Assembly (NCBI GenBank): GCA_937927755.1 | Contig: CALBDB010000152.1 | Coordinates: 1-35,155, forward strand | Reading direction: 5' to 3' | DNA length: 35,155 nucleotides | Source: an uncultured Lysobacterales bacterium | GTDB lineage: Bacteria; Pseudomonadota; Gammaproteobacteria; Xanthomonadales; SZUA-36 | Part shown: positions 7,836-15,603 of the stretch, piece by piece | How positions within the stretch are numbered: position 1 is the first letter of the stretch | How the letters are laid out: each line of letters starts with the position of its first letter | The notes under the pieces: model-generated | What the model was told of the DNA's origin: nothing | Seen by the model: only the letters and a program-made list of their open reading frames with translations | Databases searched by the model: none | Program-made: the position numbers and the translations under genes

Positions 7836-7867
7836 ACCAGACCGGACTGGTAAGAGTTCGGTCCGGT
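7836..7867 (+). promoter_or_regulatory. overlapping inverted repeats in the arcC leader
   Basis: Two hairpins share the segment ACCGGAC (7841-7847). It can pair with GTCCGGT at 7861-7867 (7 bp, 13-nt loop). Alternatively, ACCAG at 7836-7840 can pair with CTGGT at 7847-7851. The second arm ends about 16 nt before the arcC ATG, close to its GGAG ribosome site. This could be an RNA switch or a protein operator; nothing identifies the ligand. Confidence 0.35.
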
Positions 7868-7883
7868 AATTATTGGAGTTGAA

Positions 7884-8852
7884 ATGAACGAAGTTGCCCG
7901 TCCAAAAAGACTGGTGGTTGTTGCCCTCGGCGGTCATGCCCTGATCAAGCCGGGCCAGCGCGGAACTACCGGCGAACATGAGAAAAACGCTGCTGAAACC
8001 GCTGAGCACCTGTGGAGCCTGATCAGCCGCGGCCACAATCTGATCATAACCCACGGCAATGGGCCCCAGGTCGGTGACATCATGCTTCGCAATGAACTTG
8101 CGCGGGAAAAAGTGCCCCCCAACCCCCTGGATGTCTGTGTTGCTGAGAGCGAAGGCACCATCGGTTATTACCTGCAACAGGCCCTGCTCAACAAGATGCG
8201 TCGGGAGCGCAACAAGCGCTTTGTTGTAACGGTCATCACCCAGGTGCTGGTTGATGAGAAAGACCCGGCCTTCAAACACCCGAACAAGCCGGTAGGCCCT
8301 TTCTACACCGAGAAGCAGGCCAAAGACCAGATGGCCCAAAACGATAAGCTGACAATGGTAGAGGACAGCGGCCGTGGCTGGCGCCGCGTGGTGCCCAGCC
8401 CGGAACCCAAGGAGATTGTCCAGCGCTACATGATCCGTGACTCGGCCAAGCGTGGCCATATTGTTATCGCCGTCGGCGGTGGCGGTATCCCGATAGCCCG
8501 GGACGAAAACGGCGACTATATCGGTGTCGAAGCGGTAATTGACAAGGACCTGGCGTCCAGTAACCTTTCCTGCGAAGTGGATGCAGACCTGTTTATCATG
8601 CTCACGCCAGTTGAAAAGGTTTGTCTGAATTTCAATACGCCCGAGCAGGAGGAGATCGATGTCATGACGGTCGAAGATGCCAATGCGTATTTGAAAGCCG
8701 GTGAGTTTGCACCCGGCAGCATGGCGCCAAAAATTCAAGCTGCCATCGAGTACATCATGACCTGCAACCGGGAAGTAATTATCACCTCGACCGAAAAATT
8801 GCAGGCCGCAATCGACGGTAAAACGGGGACGAGAATTATCCCGACCTATTGA
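7884..8852 (+). CDS. arcC: carbamate kinase
   Basis: A 322-residue carbamate kinase of the amino-acid kinase fold. It transfers phosphate from carbamoyl phosphate to ADP, yielding ATP and carbamate, the energy-conserving last step of arginine/citrulline fermentation. Visible motifs are the N-terminal [23 protein letters not shown], the substrate loop around FYTEKQAK, the VPSPEPKEI segment typical of ArcC, and [16 protein letters not shown] lies 8 nt before the ATG at 7884. It is 31 bp upstream of arcB on the same strand and almost certainly cotranscribed with it. No arginine deiminase gene is adjacent. Length is slightly above the usual ~310. Confidence 0.95.
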   Translation: MNEVARPKRLVVVALGGHALIKPGQRGTTGEHEKNAAETAEHLWSLISRGHNLIITHGNGPQVGDIMLRNELAREKVPPNPLDVCVAESEGTIGYYLQQALLNKMRRERNKRFVVTVITQVLVDEKDPAFKHPNKPVGPFYTEKQAKDQMAQNDKLTMVEDSGRGWRRVVPSPEPKEIVQRYMIRDSAKRGHIVIAVGGGGIPIARDENGDYIGVEAVIDKDLASSNLSCEVDADLFIMLTPVEKVCLNFNTPEQEEIDVMTVEDANAYLKAGEFAPGSMAPKIQAAIEYIMTCNREVIITSTEKLQAAIDGKTGTRIIPTY

Positions 8853-8883
8853 ACCACCCTGTCATGTGCAAAGGAGACCGCTC

Positions 8884-9828
8884 ATGCCGTTTAATCTGAA
8901 AGGCAGACACCTGCTGACACTTAAAGACTATACCCCCGGTGAAATCGAACACCTGATCGGCCTCAGCGCCCGTTTGAAACAGCTGAAGTACGCGGGTGTT
9001 TTTCCGAAATCGATGAAGAACAAGAACATCGCCCTGATTTTCGAGAAGCCAAGTACCCGTACCCGCTGTGCCTTCGTGGTCGCCTGTGTCGACGAGGGCG
9101 CCCACCCCGAATACCTCGGCAAGAACGACATCCAGATGGGCAAGAAGGAATCCGTGGCCGATACCGCCCGGGTCCTCGGGCGCATGTTCGATGGTATCCA
9201 GTTCCGCGGTTTTGAACACTCGACCGTCGAGGAACTGGCACGTTATGCAGGTGTTCCGGTCTGGAACGGCCTGACCGACTCGTATCACCCGACCCAGTGT
9301 CTGGCCGACCTGTTGACCATTAAGGAACACTTCGGAAGCCTCAAGGGGCGTAAGCTGGTTTATACCGGTGACGGCCGGAACAATGTTGCCAATTCTCTGC
9401 TGGTGGGTTGCGCAAAGATGGGCGTGGATTTTGTTATCACCGCCCCCGAGAGCCTTTTCCCGGATGATGAACTGGTTAATACCGCAAACAAGTACGCCCG
9501 CGAGAGCGGTTCCTCTATTGAATTGATCACCGATGCCGTAAAGGCCGTCAAGAACGCCGACGCTATCTATACCGATGTCTGGGTTTCCATGGGTGAGGAA
9601 GACAATCCGGGTATGAAAGAGCGTATCGAGAGTCTTCAACCTTACCAGGTAAACGCGAAACTGATGGCCGCCACCGGCAGGAATGACACGATATTCATGC
9701 ACTGTCTGCCGGCCGTGCACGATAAGGAAGTCACCACCGAGGTGTTTGAATCCAGCGCATCGGTCGTCTTTGACGAAGCCGAAAACCGCGTGCATACCAT
9801 CAAGGCCGTGATGGTTGCCACCCTGTAG
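8884..9828 (+). CDS. arcB: ornithine carbamoyltransferase, probably catabolic
   Basis: Ornithine carbamoyltransferase of 314 residues. The carbamoyl-phosphate loop FEKPSTRTR lies at 53-61, HPTQ at 135-138, the ornithine-binding DVWVSMGEE at 231-239 and HCLP at 273-276. AAGGAG at 8871-8876 sits 7 nt before the ATG at 8884 and decides this start over an upstream in-frame ATG at 8866. Pairing with carbamate kinase suggests it works in the phosphorolytic direction, turning citrulline into ornithine and carbamoyl phosphate. Sequence alone does not exclude the anabolic ArgF role. A strong hairpin follows the stop codon. Confidence 0.93.
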   Translation: MPFNLKGRHLLTLKDYTPGEIEHLIGLSARLKQLKYAGVFPKSMKNKNIALIFEKPSTRTRCAFVVACVDEGAHPEYLGKNDIQMGKKESVADTARVLGRMFDGIQFRGFEHSTVEELARYAGVPVWNGLTDSYHPTQCLADLLTIKEHFGSLKGRKLVYTGDGRNNVANSLLVGCAKMGVDFVITAPESLFPDDELVNTANKYARESGSSIELITDAVKAVKNADAIYTDVWVSMGEEDNPGMKERIESLQPYQVNAKLMAATGRNDTIFMHCLPAVHDKEVTTEVFESSASVVFDEAENRVHTIKAVMVATL

Positions 9829-9841
9829 CAAGTTGACAGGT

Positions 9842-9864
9842 ACCGGCAGCGCTTTGCTGCCGGT
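9842..9864 (+). terminator. hairpin after arcB, probable terminator
   Basis: ACCGGCAGC (9842-9850) and GCTGCCGGT (9856-9864) form a perfect 9-bp stem with a GCTTT loop, 13 bp after the arcB stop codon. Only a weak pyrimidine tract (TCCTTC) follows, so termination may be partial or Rho-assisted. Confidence 0.55.
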
Positions 9865-9896
9865 TCCTTCACCCTCCCCGTCCCGGCCACCTTGTT

Positions 9897-9913
9897 CAGG
9901 TGCAATTCACCTG
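9897..9913. promoter_or_regulatory. 17-bp inverted repeat upstream of the PepSY/two-component operon
   Basis: CAGGTG and CACCTG flank the five-base centre CAATT, giving a perfect 6-bp dyad at 9897-9913. It lies just upstream of a TAGAAT (9921-9926) that could be a -10 box for the operon starting at 9972. The position suits a regulator operator, possibly autoregulation by the downstream response regulator. OmpR-family regulators usually bind direct repeats, so the binding protein is uncertain. Confidence 0.35.
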
Positions 9914-9971
9914 ATTGCGTTAGAATAAATCGCAGGGTCCCTGGTAGATCAGACGGTGCCCGGAAAAACAG

Positions 9972-10217
9972 ATGAGACATATGCGATTAAAAATTATGTG
10001 CGTGTCGCTATTGATGTCGCTGATACCGGTATCAGCGCATGCGGTGAAATTGGAAGATGCCGCAAAACAGGCGGCACGGCAGAACGACGCCAAGGTGCTG
10101 TCGGCAAGAACCACCCAGCAGGGTAGTAAACGTACCCACGAGATCAAGTTACTGACAAAAAAGGGCGTGGTAAAAACCGTCAGGGTCCCCGATAACAAAA
10201 AGAAGAAAAAGAAATAG
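9972..10217 (+). CDS. small secreted PepSY-like protein with poly-lysine tail
   Basis: An 81-residue protein with a signal peptide (MRHMRLKIMCVSLLMSLIPV.. cleaved near AHA-VKLED) and a mature region of roughly 57 residues. The mature part KLEDAAKQAARQNDAKVLSA followed by 'HEIKLLTKKGVVKTVRV' resembles the helix-plus-strands of a PepSY domain. The protein ends in six lysines (NKKKKKK). ATG at 9972 and ATG at 9981 are both possible starts. It lies 11 bp before the response regulator gene. PepSY proteins are frequently encoded beside PhoP/PhoQ-type systems and may modulate or be controlled by the kinase; that is context, not proof. Confidence 0.7.
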   Translation: MRHMRLKIMCVSLLMSLIPVSAHAVKLEDAAKQAARQNDAKVLSARTTQQGSKRTHEIKLLTKKGVVKTVRVPDNKKKKKK

Positions 10218-10228
10218 CCGGGTTCACG

Positions 10229-10903
10229 ATGCGGATTTTATTGGTTGAAGACGATACTGGCCTGCAGACTTCCCTTTGCGAAATTCTGCGCGACGCCGGC
10301 TATGCCGTTGACGTCAGCGGTGACGGCATCGAAGGCCTGTATTATGGCGAAGAATTCCCCATCGACCTGGCAATTATTGACCTGGGTTTGCCGGGCTTAC
10401 CCGGCCTCGAACTGATCCGGAAACTGCGTGAGCAGGAGCGCCGGTTCCCGATATTGATCCTGACGGCGAGGTCGGAGTGGCAGGACAAGGTGGAAGGACT
10501 CGAAGCCGGCGCCGATGATTACCTGACCAAACCCTTTCATCCGGAAGAACTCAAGGCCCGCGTGGGCGCGCTGTTGCGGCGTTCCGCTGGTCATGCACAG
10601 CCGGTTATCGAACTGGGGCCGCTTAAGGTTGACCTGGCCGGCCAGCGGGTATTCAACGGTGAAGCGGAGATCGAACTGACCACCTACGAGTACAAGGTGT
10701 TCGAATACCTGTTGATGCATCCGGGTGAGGTGGTGACCAAGACCCTGCTGTCCGAACATATCTATGAAGAAGACGCCGACCGTGACAGTAATGTCATCGA
10801 GGTATTCATCGGCCGGCTACGAAGAAAGATAGATCCACAGGGGCTGTTAAATCCCATCGAGACGTTGCGGGGCAGGGGGTATAGGCTGAACCGCCAGTCT
10901 TAA
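10229..10903 (+). CDS. OmpR/PhoP-family response regulator
   Basis: A 224-residue DNA-binding response regulator. The receiver domain has the acidic pair D8-D9, phospho-acceptor D51 in IIDLGLPGLPG, T79 and K101 in LTKPF. The C-terminal winged-helix domain runs from ~126 to 222 (LTTYEYKVFEYLLMHPGEVV, then VIEVFIGRLRRKID and a LRGRGYRL wing). It is followed 31 bp later by a PhoQ-like kinase gene, so the pair form one two-component system. Overall appearance is closest to PhoP-type regulators, but the symbol is withheld because targets cannot be inferred. Confidence 0.93.
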   Translation: MRILLVEDDTGLQTSLCEILRDAGYAVDVSGDGIEGLYYGEEFPIDLAIIDLGLPGLPGLELIRKLREQERRFPILILTARSEWQDKVEGLEAGADDYLTKPFHPEELKARVGALLRRSAGHAQPVIELGPLKVDLAGQRVFNGEAEIELTTYEYKVFEYLLMHPGEVVTKTLLSEHIYEEDADRDSNVIEVFIGRLRRKIDPQGLLNPIETLRGRGYRLNRQS

Positions 10904-10934
10904 AACTGAAAACAAAAAGCAACAAGAAGGAATT

Positions 10935-12299
10935 GTGAATAACGAGGGAATCCAGCAAAGACCGATTTCATTACGACTACGGTTGTTCGTGCTGGCTGTC
11001 CTGTTACTTACCGTGTCGCTTGGCCTGGTGGGTTTTGCACTGGATTCCGCATTTCACAGGAGCGCCGAGGCGGGGTTGCAGGCGCGCATGGAATCACTGG
11101 TTTACCTGGTGCTGGCAGCGACGGAGGTGGACGACAACGGTGCGATGATGGTGGAGGATGACCCCGGCGATCCGCGTCTGCGCCAGCCCGGTTCCGGGGT
11201 TTACGCCAGCGTGCACGGCGACAGGGATCAATGGGCATCAGCCTCGTCACTGGGTGTCAGCCAACCGGAGCCGATACAGGTACCTGCGGGGGAAAGCAGT
11301 TTTCTGTCAGCCACAGCAGGCACCGGCTTTTACGCTTACCGTTATGGTGTCAGCTGGGAACTGCCGGATGACAGGACTGTGCCGCTGACCGTCACCATCC
11401 TGGTGGATCCGCGAGAGCTTCGGCCTGAGTTGAAAGGATTCCGCACGGGCTTGTGGCAAAGCCTTGGCGCCACCGGTGTCATCCTCGTATTGGCGCAATT
11501 GTTGTTGCTTAAGCTCGGCCTGAAGCCATTGCAGCGAATCACGCGGGACATTTCCGGCATTGAGTCGGGCGAAATCGAACGCCTGGAAGACAATTACCCG
11601 AGGGAACTGGAGCCACTCAAGCGCAACCTGAACCGTTTGCTGGATACCGAGAAAGCCAACCAGACACGCTACCGCAATGCGCTTGATTCACTGGCCCACA
11701 GTCTCAAAACACCACTTTCGGTAATACGCTCGAGCCTGCCGGCTGATGCGTCCCCGAAAACCACGGTGATGGAAAACGCGGTCTCCGATATGCAGCGGCT
11801 GATCGCTACACGCTTGCAGCGTGCCGCGATTTCCACACGACGGTCAATGGCGCCTGCGGTGGATGTAAAAGCACAGGTCGACCGCCTGGTGCAGTCACTC
11901 GAGCGTGTGTATTCTCAGGAATTGATAAACATCGATGTCATTATTGACACTGACCTGGCATTTTACGGTGAACAGCGCGATCTGCTGGAGTTGGCCGGGA
12001 ACCTTCTCGACAATGCCTGCAAGTATGGCGCCGGCAGAGTCCGGTTAACCGCGCATGCCATCGATAGCGGCGATCACCGGGCAGGAATCCGGCTCACGGT
12101 GGAGGACAACGGCCCCGGCATCGCACAAGAGCAGCGCGAACAGCTATTGCAGCGTGGTGTCCGTGGCGACGAGCGTGTCGAAGGCCATGGTCTGGGCCTG
12201 GCCATCGCACTGGAAATCGTGGGTGCCTACAATGGTGAAATTACAGTAGAGGAAAGTGACCTGGGCGGCGCGTGTGTCAGCGTCTCGCTCAGACCCTGA
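10935..12299 (+). CDS. PhoQ-like sensor histidine kinase
   Basis: A 454-residue membrane kinase. GTG at 10935 is preceded by AAGAAGGA. It has a first transmembrane helix ~16-36, a periplasmic sensor ~37-170 with an acidic patch (EVDDNGAMMVEDDPGDP, 64-80), a second helix ~172-193, a HAMP-like linker, HisKA with phospho-accepting H255 in LAHSLKTPL, and an ATPase domain with N-box NLLDNACKYG, DNGPGI (391-396) and GHGLGLA. LAHSLKTPL is the form seen in PhoQ-type kinases (LTHSLKTPL), and PhoQ uses an acidic periplasmic surface to sense divalent cations and cationic peptides. A similar input here is an inference. It is the last gene of the PepSY-regulator-kinase operon; mazG begins 11 bp later. Confidence 0.92.
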   Translation: MNNEGIQQRPISLRLRLFVLAVLLLTVSLGLVGFALDSAFHRSAEAGLQARMESLVYLVLAATEVDDNGAMMVEDDPGDPRLRQPGSGVYASVHGDRDQWASASSLGVSQPEPIQVPAGESSFLSATAGTGFYAYRYGVSWELPDDRTVPLTVTILVDPRELRPELKGFRTGLWQSLGATGVILVLAQLLLLKLGLKPLQRITRDISGIESGEIERLEDNYPRELEPLKRNLNRLLDTEKANQTRYRNALDSLAHSLKTPLSVIRSSLPADASPKTTVMENAVSDMQRLIATRLQRAAISTRRSMAPAVDVKAQVDRLVQSLERVYSQELINIDVIIDTDLAFYGEQRDLLELAGNLLDNACKYGAGRVRLTAHAIDSGDHRAGIRLTVEDNGPGIAQEQREQLLQRGVRGDERVEGHGLGLAIALEIVGAYNGEITVEESDLGGACVSVSLRP

Positions 12300-12310
12300 C
12301 AGGATACTTT

Positions 12311-13081
12311 ATGCAACAATTGCTCGAAATCATGCAACGTCTGCGCGACCCGGAGAAGGGTTGCCCATGGGATATAGGGCAGAATTTCTCAACTATTGCG
12401 CCGTATACAATAGAAGAGGCCTACGAGGTCGCAGACGCCATCGCCCGCAACGACATGGCAGACCTGAAAGACGAGCTGGGCGACCTGCTGTTCCAGGTGG
12501 TCTTTCACGCGCAGATGGCCAGCGAGCAAGGCAGTTTCGGTTTTCATGAGGTTCACCAGTCCATATGCGACAAGATGCTGCGCCGTCATCCCCACGTGTT
12601 TGACGACGTCGAAATAAAAGATGCGGCCCACCAGACGCAGGTGTGGGAAGATTACAAGGTCGAAGAGAGAAAACTGAAAGGCGAGCACAGCCTGATGGAT
12701 GGTATCCCGGCCGGGATGGCCGAACTGCAACGTTCAGTCAAACTGCAGAAACGGGCCGCCAAGGCCGGGTTTGATTGGCCTTCAGCTGCTCCGGTCATGG
12801 AAAAATTCGACGAGGAACTGCTCGAAATGCGCGAGGCGCTGGATTCAGGTGACCAACAGGCCGTAGAAGACGAGCTTGGCGATTTGCTTTTTGTTGCCAC
12901 CAACCTGGCTCGCAAGCTGAAAATCGATCCGGCTGCAGCATTACGTCGCAGCAATACCAAGTTTGAGAAGCGCTTCAGGGCAGTAGAGGAGGCTGCGGGT
13001 GGGCAGGACGGCCTGCAGAAATTGGATCTCAATGAAATGGAAACGTTGTGGCAGAAAGTTAAAAAGGGAGAAGAAACATGA
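12311..13081 (+). CDS. mazG: nucleoside triphosphate pyrophosphohydrolase MazG
   Basis: A 256-residue protein with two tandem MazG domains, hydrolysing NTPs to NMP and pyrophosphate as house-cleaning or stringent-response modulation. Domain 1 shows GCPWD, EEAYE (35-39) and DELGDLLFQVVFHA; domain 2 repeats the pattern with EELLEM and DELGDLLFVATNLARK. ATG at 12311 has AGGA upstream and gives the family length (~260); an upstream in-frame ATG at 12272 would overlap the kinase gene. The stop codon overlaps the rmuC start by four bases (ATGA), indicating translational coupling. Confidence 0.95.
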   Translation: MQQLLEIMQRLRDPEKGCPWDIGQNFSTIAPYTIEEAYEVADAIARNDMADLKDELGDLLFQVVFHAQMASEQGSFGFHEVHQSICDKMLRRHPHVFDDVEIKDAAHQTQVWEDYKVEERKLKGEHSLMDGIPAGMAELQRSVKLQKRAAKAGFDWPSAAPVMEKFDEELLEMREALDSGDQQAVEDELGDLLFVATNLARKLKIDPAAALRRSNTKFEKRFRAVEEAAGGQDGLQKLDLNEMETLWQKVKKGEET

Positions 13082-14421
13082 ATGAATGGCTCCAGCAACT
13101 GGATTTAAACAGCCTTATCGTTGGTGTTTCCGCAGGTCTGGTGATTGGTCTGATAGCTGCCGTTATCGCTGCCAGGTTGGCCCGGCGCAAGGGCTCGGAA
13201 GAGGTATCGGGACGCTTGCTGCCGCTGAACGAAGAACTCGAGGCGGTTTTGAAAGCACGTGACGCGGAACTGGCCGAAATCCAGCGCGCACTTGCAATAA
13301 CTGAGACCCGGCTTGAAGAACAACAGCAACACCACAAGGCCGAAAAGGCATCGCTTGAGGAGGCGGAAAAGCGCCTCAGCGAGTCATTTGAACGCCTCGC
13401 CGGCAAAGTTTTCGATGAACGCTCAAAGCGTTTTACCGAGCTCAGCGAGAAGCAGTTGAGCGGTTTGCTGAAGCCACTGACAAAAGACCTCGAAACCTTC
13501 CGTACCACGGTAGACAAGAACTCCCGCGAAGACATCCGCCAGCACGCCGCCCTACAGGAAAAACTGAAGCAGATGGAAGGCCTGAACGAGCGGCTTCACA
13601 AGGAGGCACAAAGCCTGACCAAGGCGCTCACCCGTGATGTGAAAGCCCAGGGCAACTGGGGTGAGCAGCAGCTCGAACGCCTGATGGAACTGGCCGGCCT
13701 GGTAAAAGGCGAGCATTACTACACACAGGTATCAACGGTCGGTAAAAACGGCGAGCGCCTGCAACCGGATTTTGTACTGAAGCTACCTGAGAATCGCAGC
13801 ATCATCCTGGATTCCAAGGTATCCCTGACGGCCTGGACCCGCTACCAGTCGGAAGAAGATGAAGCCCAAAGAGATTTACTGCTGGCCGAGCACGTGGGTT
13901 CGGTCAGGGCCCATATTTCGGGTTTGGGCAAGAAGAACTATCCCGATGCGGAAGAACTAAACGCGCTCGATTTTGTACTGATGTTCGTGCCGATCGAGTC
14001 CGCCCTGATAGCTGCGCTTCAAAGTGACCCCACTTTGCCCGAATACGCCTTGTCACACCGCGTCGCGCTGTTGTCACCGGCTAACTTCCTGGTCACCGTG
14101 CGCACCGTGGCTTCGGTCTGGCGTGTACACAAGCAGAATACCAACGCCCAGGACATTGCCCGGCGCGCCGGCTTGCTGTACGACAAGTTTGTCGGCTTTA
14201 CCGAAAACCTGAAAGCCGTCGGAATGCGTCTGGAACAGGCCCGCAAAGCATACGGCGATGCCTACAACCAGCTGACCACAGGTTCAGGCAACCTGATAGG
14301 CCAAACCGAAAAGCTTAGCAAACTCGGCGCACGCCACGCCAAGCAACTGGACGCCGCCCTGGTCGAAAAAGCCGTCGGTGAAGAAGCCCCTTTGCGTTTG
14401 GTAAAAGAAGACGAAGAATAA
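13078..14421 (+). CDS. rmuC: DNA recombination protein RmuC
   Basis: A 447-residue RmuC-family protein. Residues ~13-36 are a single N-terminal membrane helix (LIVGVSAGLVIGLIAAVIAA), followed by a long charged coiled coil (~45-165) and the C-terminal nuclease-like RmuC domain. Visible signatures are GNWGEQQLERLMELAGL, LQPDFVLKLPENRSIILDSK (with the D and DSK of a PD-(D/E)XK-like fold) and ALDFVLMFVPIESA. RmuC limits inversion and rearrangement at short inverted repeats in E. coli. The start overlaps the end of mazG. A complex palindromic region follows the stop codon. Confidence 0.94.
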   Translation: MNEWLQQLDLNSLIVGVSAGLVIGLIAAVIAARLARRKGSEEVSGRLLPLNEELEAVLKARDAELAEIQRALAITETRLEEQQQHHKAEKASLEEAEKRLSESFERLAGKVFDERSKRFTELSEKQLSGLLKPLTKDLETFRTTVDKNSREDIRQHAALQEKLKQMEGLNERLHKEAQSLTKALTRDVKAQGNWGEQQLERLMELAGLVKGEHYYTQVSTVGKNGERLQPDFVLKLPENRSIILDSKVSLTAWTRYQSEEDEAQRDLLLAEHVGSVRAHISGLGKKNYPDAEELNALDFVLMFVPIESALIAALQSDPTLPEYALSHRVALLSPANFLVTVRTVASVWRVHKQNTNAQDIARRAGLLYDKFVGFTENLKAVGMRLEQARKAYGDAYNQLTTGSGNLIGQTEKLSKLGARHAKQLDAALVEKAVGEEAPLRLVKEDEE

Positions 14422-14424
14422 AAC

Positions 14425-14451
14425 TGTAGTAGCGACGCTGGCGTCGCGATT
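14425..14451 (+). repeat. REP-like palindromic element, variant copy
   Basis: This copy differs from the 27-bp element at 15574-15600 at two positions (TGTAGTAGCG for TGTAGGAGCG, and CTGGCG for CTCGCG in the loop). Both are followed by the same ATGTT. The core is GCGACGC, a two-base loop and GCGTCGC. It lies 3 bp after the rmuC stop codon. Confidence 0.75.
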
Positions 14452-14585
14452 ATGTTCAGGATGAACGGTATGTCGCGAGTGAGTACAGGGCAGAGATTGT
14501 TCCCGACAATCCTCTGCATTTCCTCCGTCCCTGGAGGTCAGATGTGCGGCGCGACTGTTTCAGATTTGCACCAGGTTTAAAGAGC

Positions 14586-14617
14586 ATCGCGACCAGCTGC
14601 GCCGATCGCTCCTACAG
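14586..14617 (-). repeat. degenerate REP-like element, reversed
   Basis: Read on the minus strand it begins CTGTAGGAGCGATCGG and ends GGTCGCGAT, matching both edges of the REP-like family but with a diverged and longer centre. With the forward copy at 14425 it forms an inverted pair about 135 bp apart. Confidence 0.5.
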
Positions 14618-14682
14618 GATGTCAATTGCGCCTGATTAGTGCAACAATTAACCCCTGGATGACAGTTGTGAGGGTATGAACT

Positions 14683-15552
14683 ATGTGCCGTTTTGTCGCC
14701 TACCTGGGTAAACCGATCATGGCTGACGAGTTGTTGCTTAAACCCGCAAACTCGTTGGTGCACCAAAGCTTCCATGCCGGTGAAATGTCCGAACCGCTCA
14801 ACGGTGATGGTTTTGGTATCGGCTGGTATATTCACGAAATCAGCGACCGTCCCGGGCTTTTCCGCGCCATAACGCCCGCCTGGAATAACAGGAACCTTCA
14901 TTACAATGCGCCGCTGATCAGGACCAACTGCCTGTTCGCGCATATCCGGGCGGCCACCGAGGGCGCCATTACCGAAGACAACTCGCACCCCTTTCACTTC
15001 GAGCGATTTCTGATGATGCACAACGGCAGTATTCCCCAGTTTCAGCGGATCAGGCGTAAATTGTTGGGCTTGTTAAATGATGAAATATTTCAGTGGATAA
15101 AGGGGCAGACGGATTCGGAACACGTTTTCGCATTATTGATGCAGCACGTTATGGAGATGAAGGGTGCAGATAAGCGGTTGACAGAGGATGAAATTAAACA
15201 GTGTTTCCAGAAGACATTCGACGTGATCCAGGCTTTAAAGGACGAGGCCGACATCGGTGACGAAGTTTCGAATTTCAACGTGATGGTCACCAATGGTCGC
15301 AGGATTTTCGGCACGCGTTACAGTTCGAACCCCGAAAAGGAGACCCGCACGCTTTACTATTCAGCCGGCAGCAGTTTCCAGTGTGAGAATGGCGCCAGCC
15401 GCATGGTCAGAAACGGTTCGAAGATTGAAACGGTGCTGATCGTTTCCGAAAAGCTGAACAAGCACGAGGATGAATGGACAGCCATCCCCCAAAACCACTT
15501 CATCGCCGTCGACAACGACCTGGATATTCACATGAGTCCAATGACGCACTAG
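14683..15552 (+). CDS. class II glutamine amidotransferase (YafJ-like)
   Basis: A 289-residue Ntn-type glutamine amidotransferase domain protein. Cys2 in MCRFVAYLGKP becomes the N-terminal nucleophile after Met removal. Other family signatures are HQSFHAGE, LNGDGFGIGWY, LFAHIRAATEG, NSHPFHFERF and MMHNGSIPQF. The fold resembles GATase domains of GltB/PurF, but no synthase domain is fused, as in E. coli YafJ and EgtC-like proteins. The amide acceptor is unknown. The start at ATG 14683 is fixed by the catalytic Cys2. It is isolated between palindromic regions and has its own terminator. Confidence 0.9.
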   Translation: MCRFVAYLGKPIMADELLLKPANSLVHQSFHAGEMSEPLNGDGFGIGWYIHEISDRPGLFRAITPAWNNRNLHYNAPLIRTNCLFAHIRAATEGAITEDNSHPFHFERFLMMHNGSIPQFQRIRRKLLGLLNDEIFQWIKGQTDSEHVFALLMQHVMEMKGADKRLTEDEIKQCFQKTFDVIQALKDEADIGDEVSNFNVMVTNGRRIFGTRYSSNPEKETRTLYYSAGSSFQCENGASRMVRNGSKIETVLIVSEKLNKHEDEWTAIPQNHFIAVDNDLDIHMSPMTH

Positions 15553-15554
15553 TG

Positions 15555-15572
15555 CGCCTCGAGGCGATTTTT
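15555..15572 (+). terminator. Rho-independent terminator of the amidotransferase gene
   Basis: CGCCTC (15555-15560) and GAGGCG (15561-15566) form a perfect 12-bp palindrome followed by ATTTTT, a few bases after the stop codon at 15550-15552. The stem would need a small opening at its centre for a loop. Confidence 0.6.
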
Positions 15573-15573
15573 C

Positions 15574-15600
15574 TGTAGGAGCGACGCTCGCGTCGCGATT
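15574..15600 (+). repeat. REP-like palindromic element
   Basis: A 27-bp element starting TGTAGGAGCGACGC and ending GCGTCGCGATT. It is identical to the copy at 34114-34140 and to the reverse complement of 34302-34328. The GCGACGC/GCGTCGC arms form a hairpin. It lies between the convergent amidotransferase and prmC genes. Confidence 0.85.
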
Positions 15601-15603
15601 ATG

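Larger units (their letters stand above)
14422..14682. other. 261-bp intergenic region rich in palindromes
   Basis: No gene is supported. The region begins with a REP-like copy (14425-14451) and contains a bulged hairpin pairing 14490-14500 with 14506-14517 and a CCTCC/GGAGG hairpin (14522-14537). A wider GTCGCG/CGCGAC pair lies at 14472-14477 and 14550-14555. It ends with a degenerate reversed REP copy (14586-14617). This arrangement resembles a mosaic of REP elements (BIME) in the 3' region of rmuC. Confidence 0.5.

Noticed and set aside
7677-8738. A 353-codon minus-strand open frame opposite arcC
   Set aside because: Antisense to carbamate kinase and running through the rocD promoter region; no domain pattern or ribosome site.
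8836-9831. A 331-codon minus-strand open frame opposite arcB
   Set aside because: It lies exactly antisense to a well-conserved ornithine carbamoyltransferase, has no recognisable motifs and arises from codon bias of the real gene.
14560-15021. A minus-strand 153-codon frame overlapping the start of the amidotransferase gene
   Set aside because: It covers the conserved Cys2 region of the amidotransferase antisense and part of the palindromic intergenic region.
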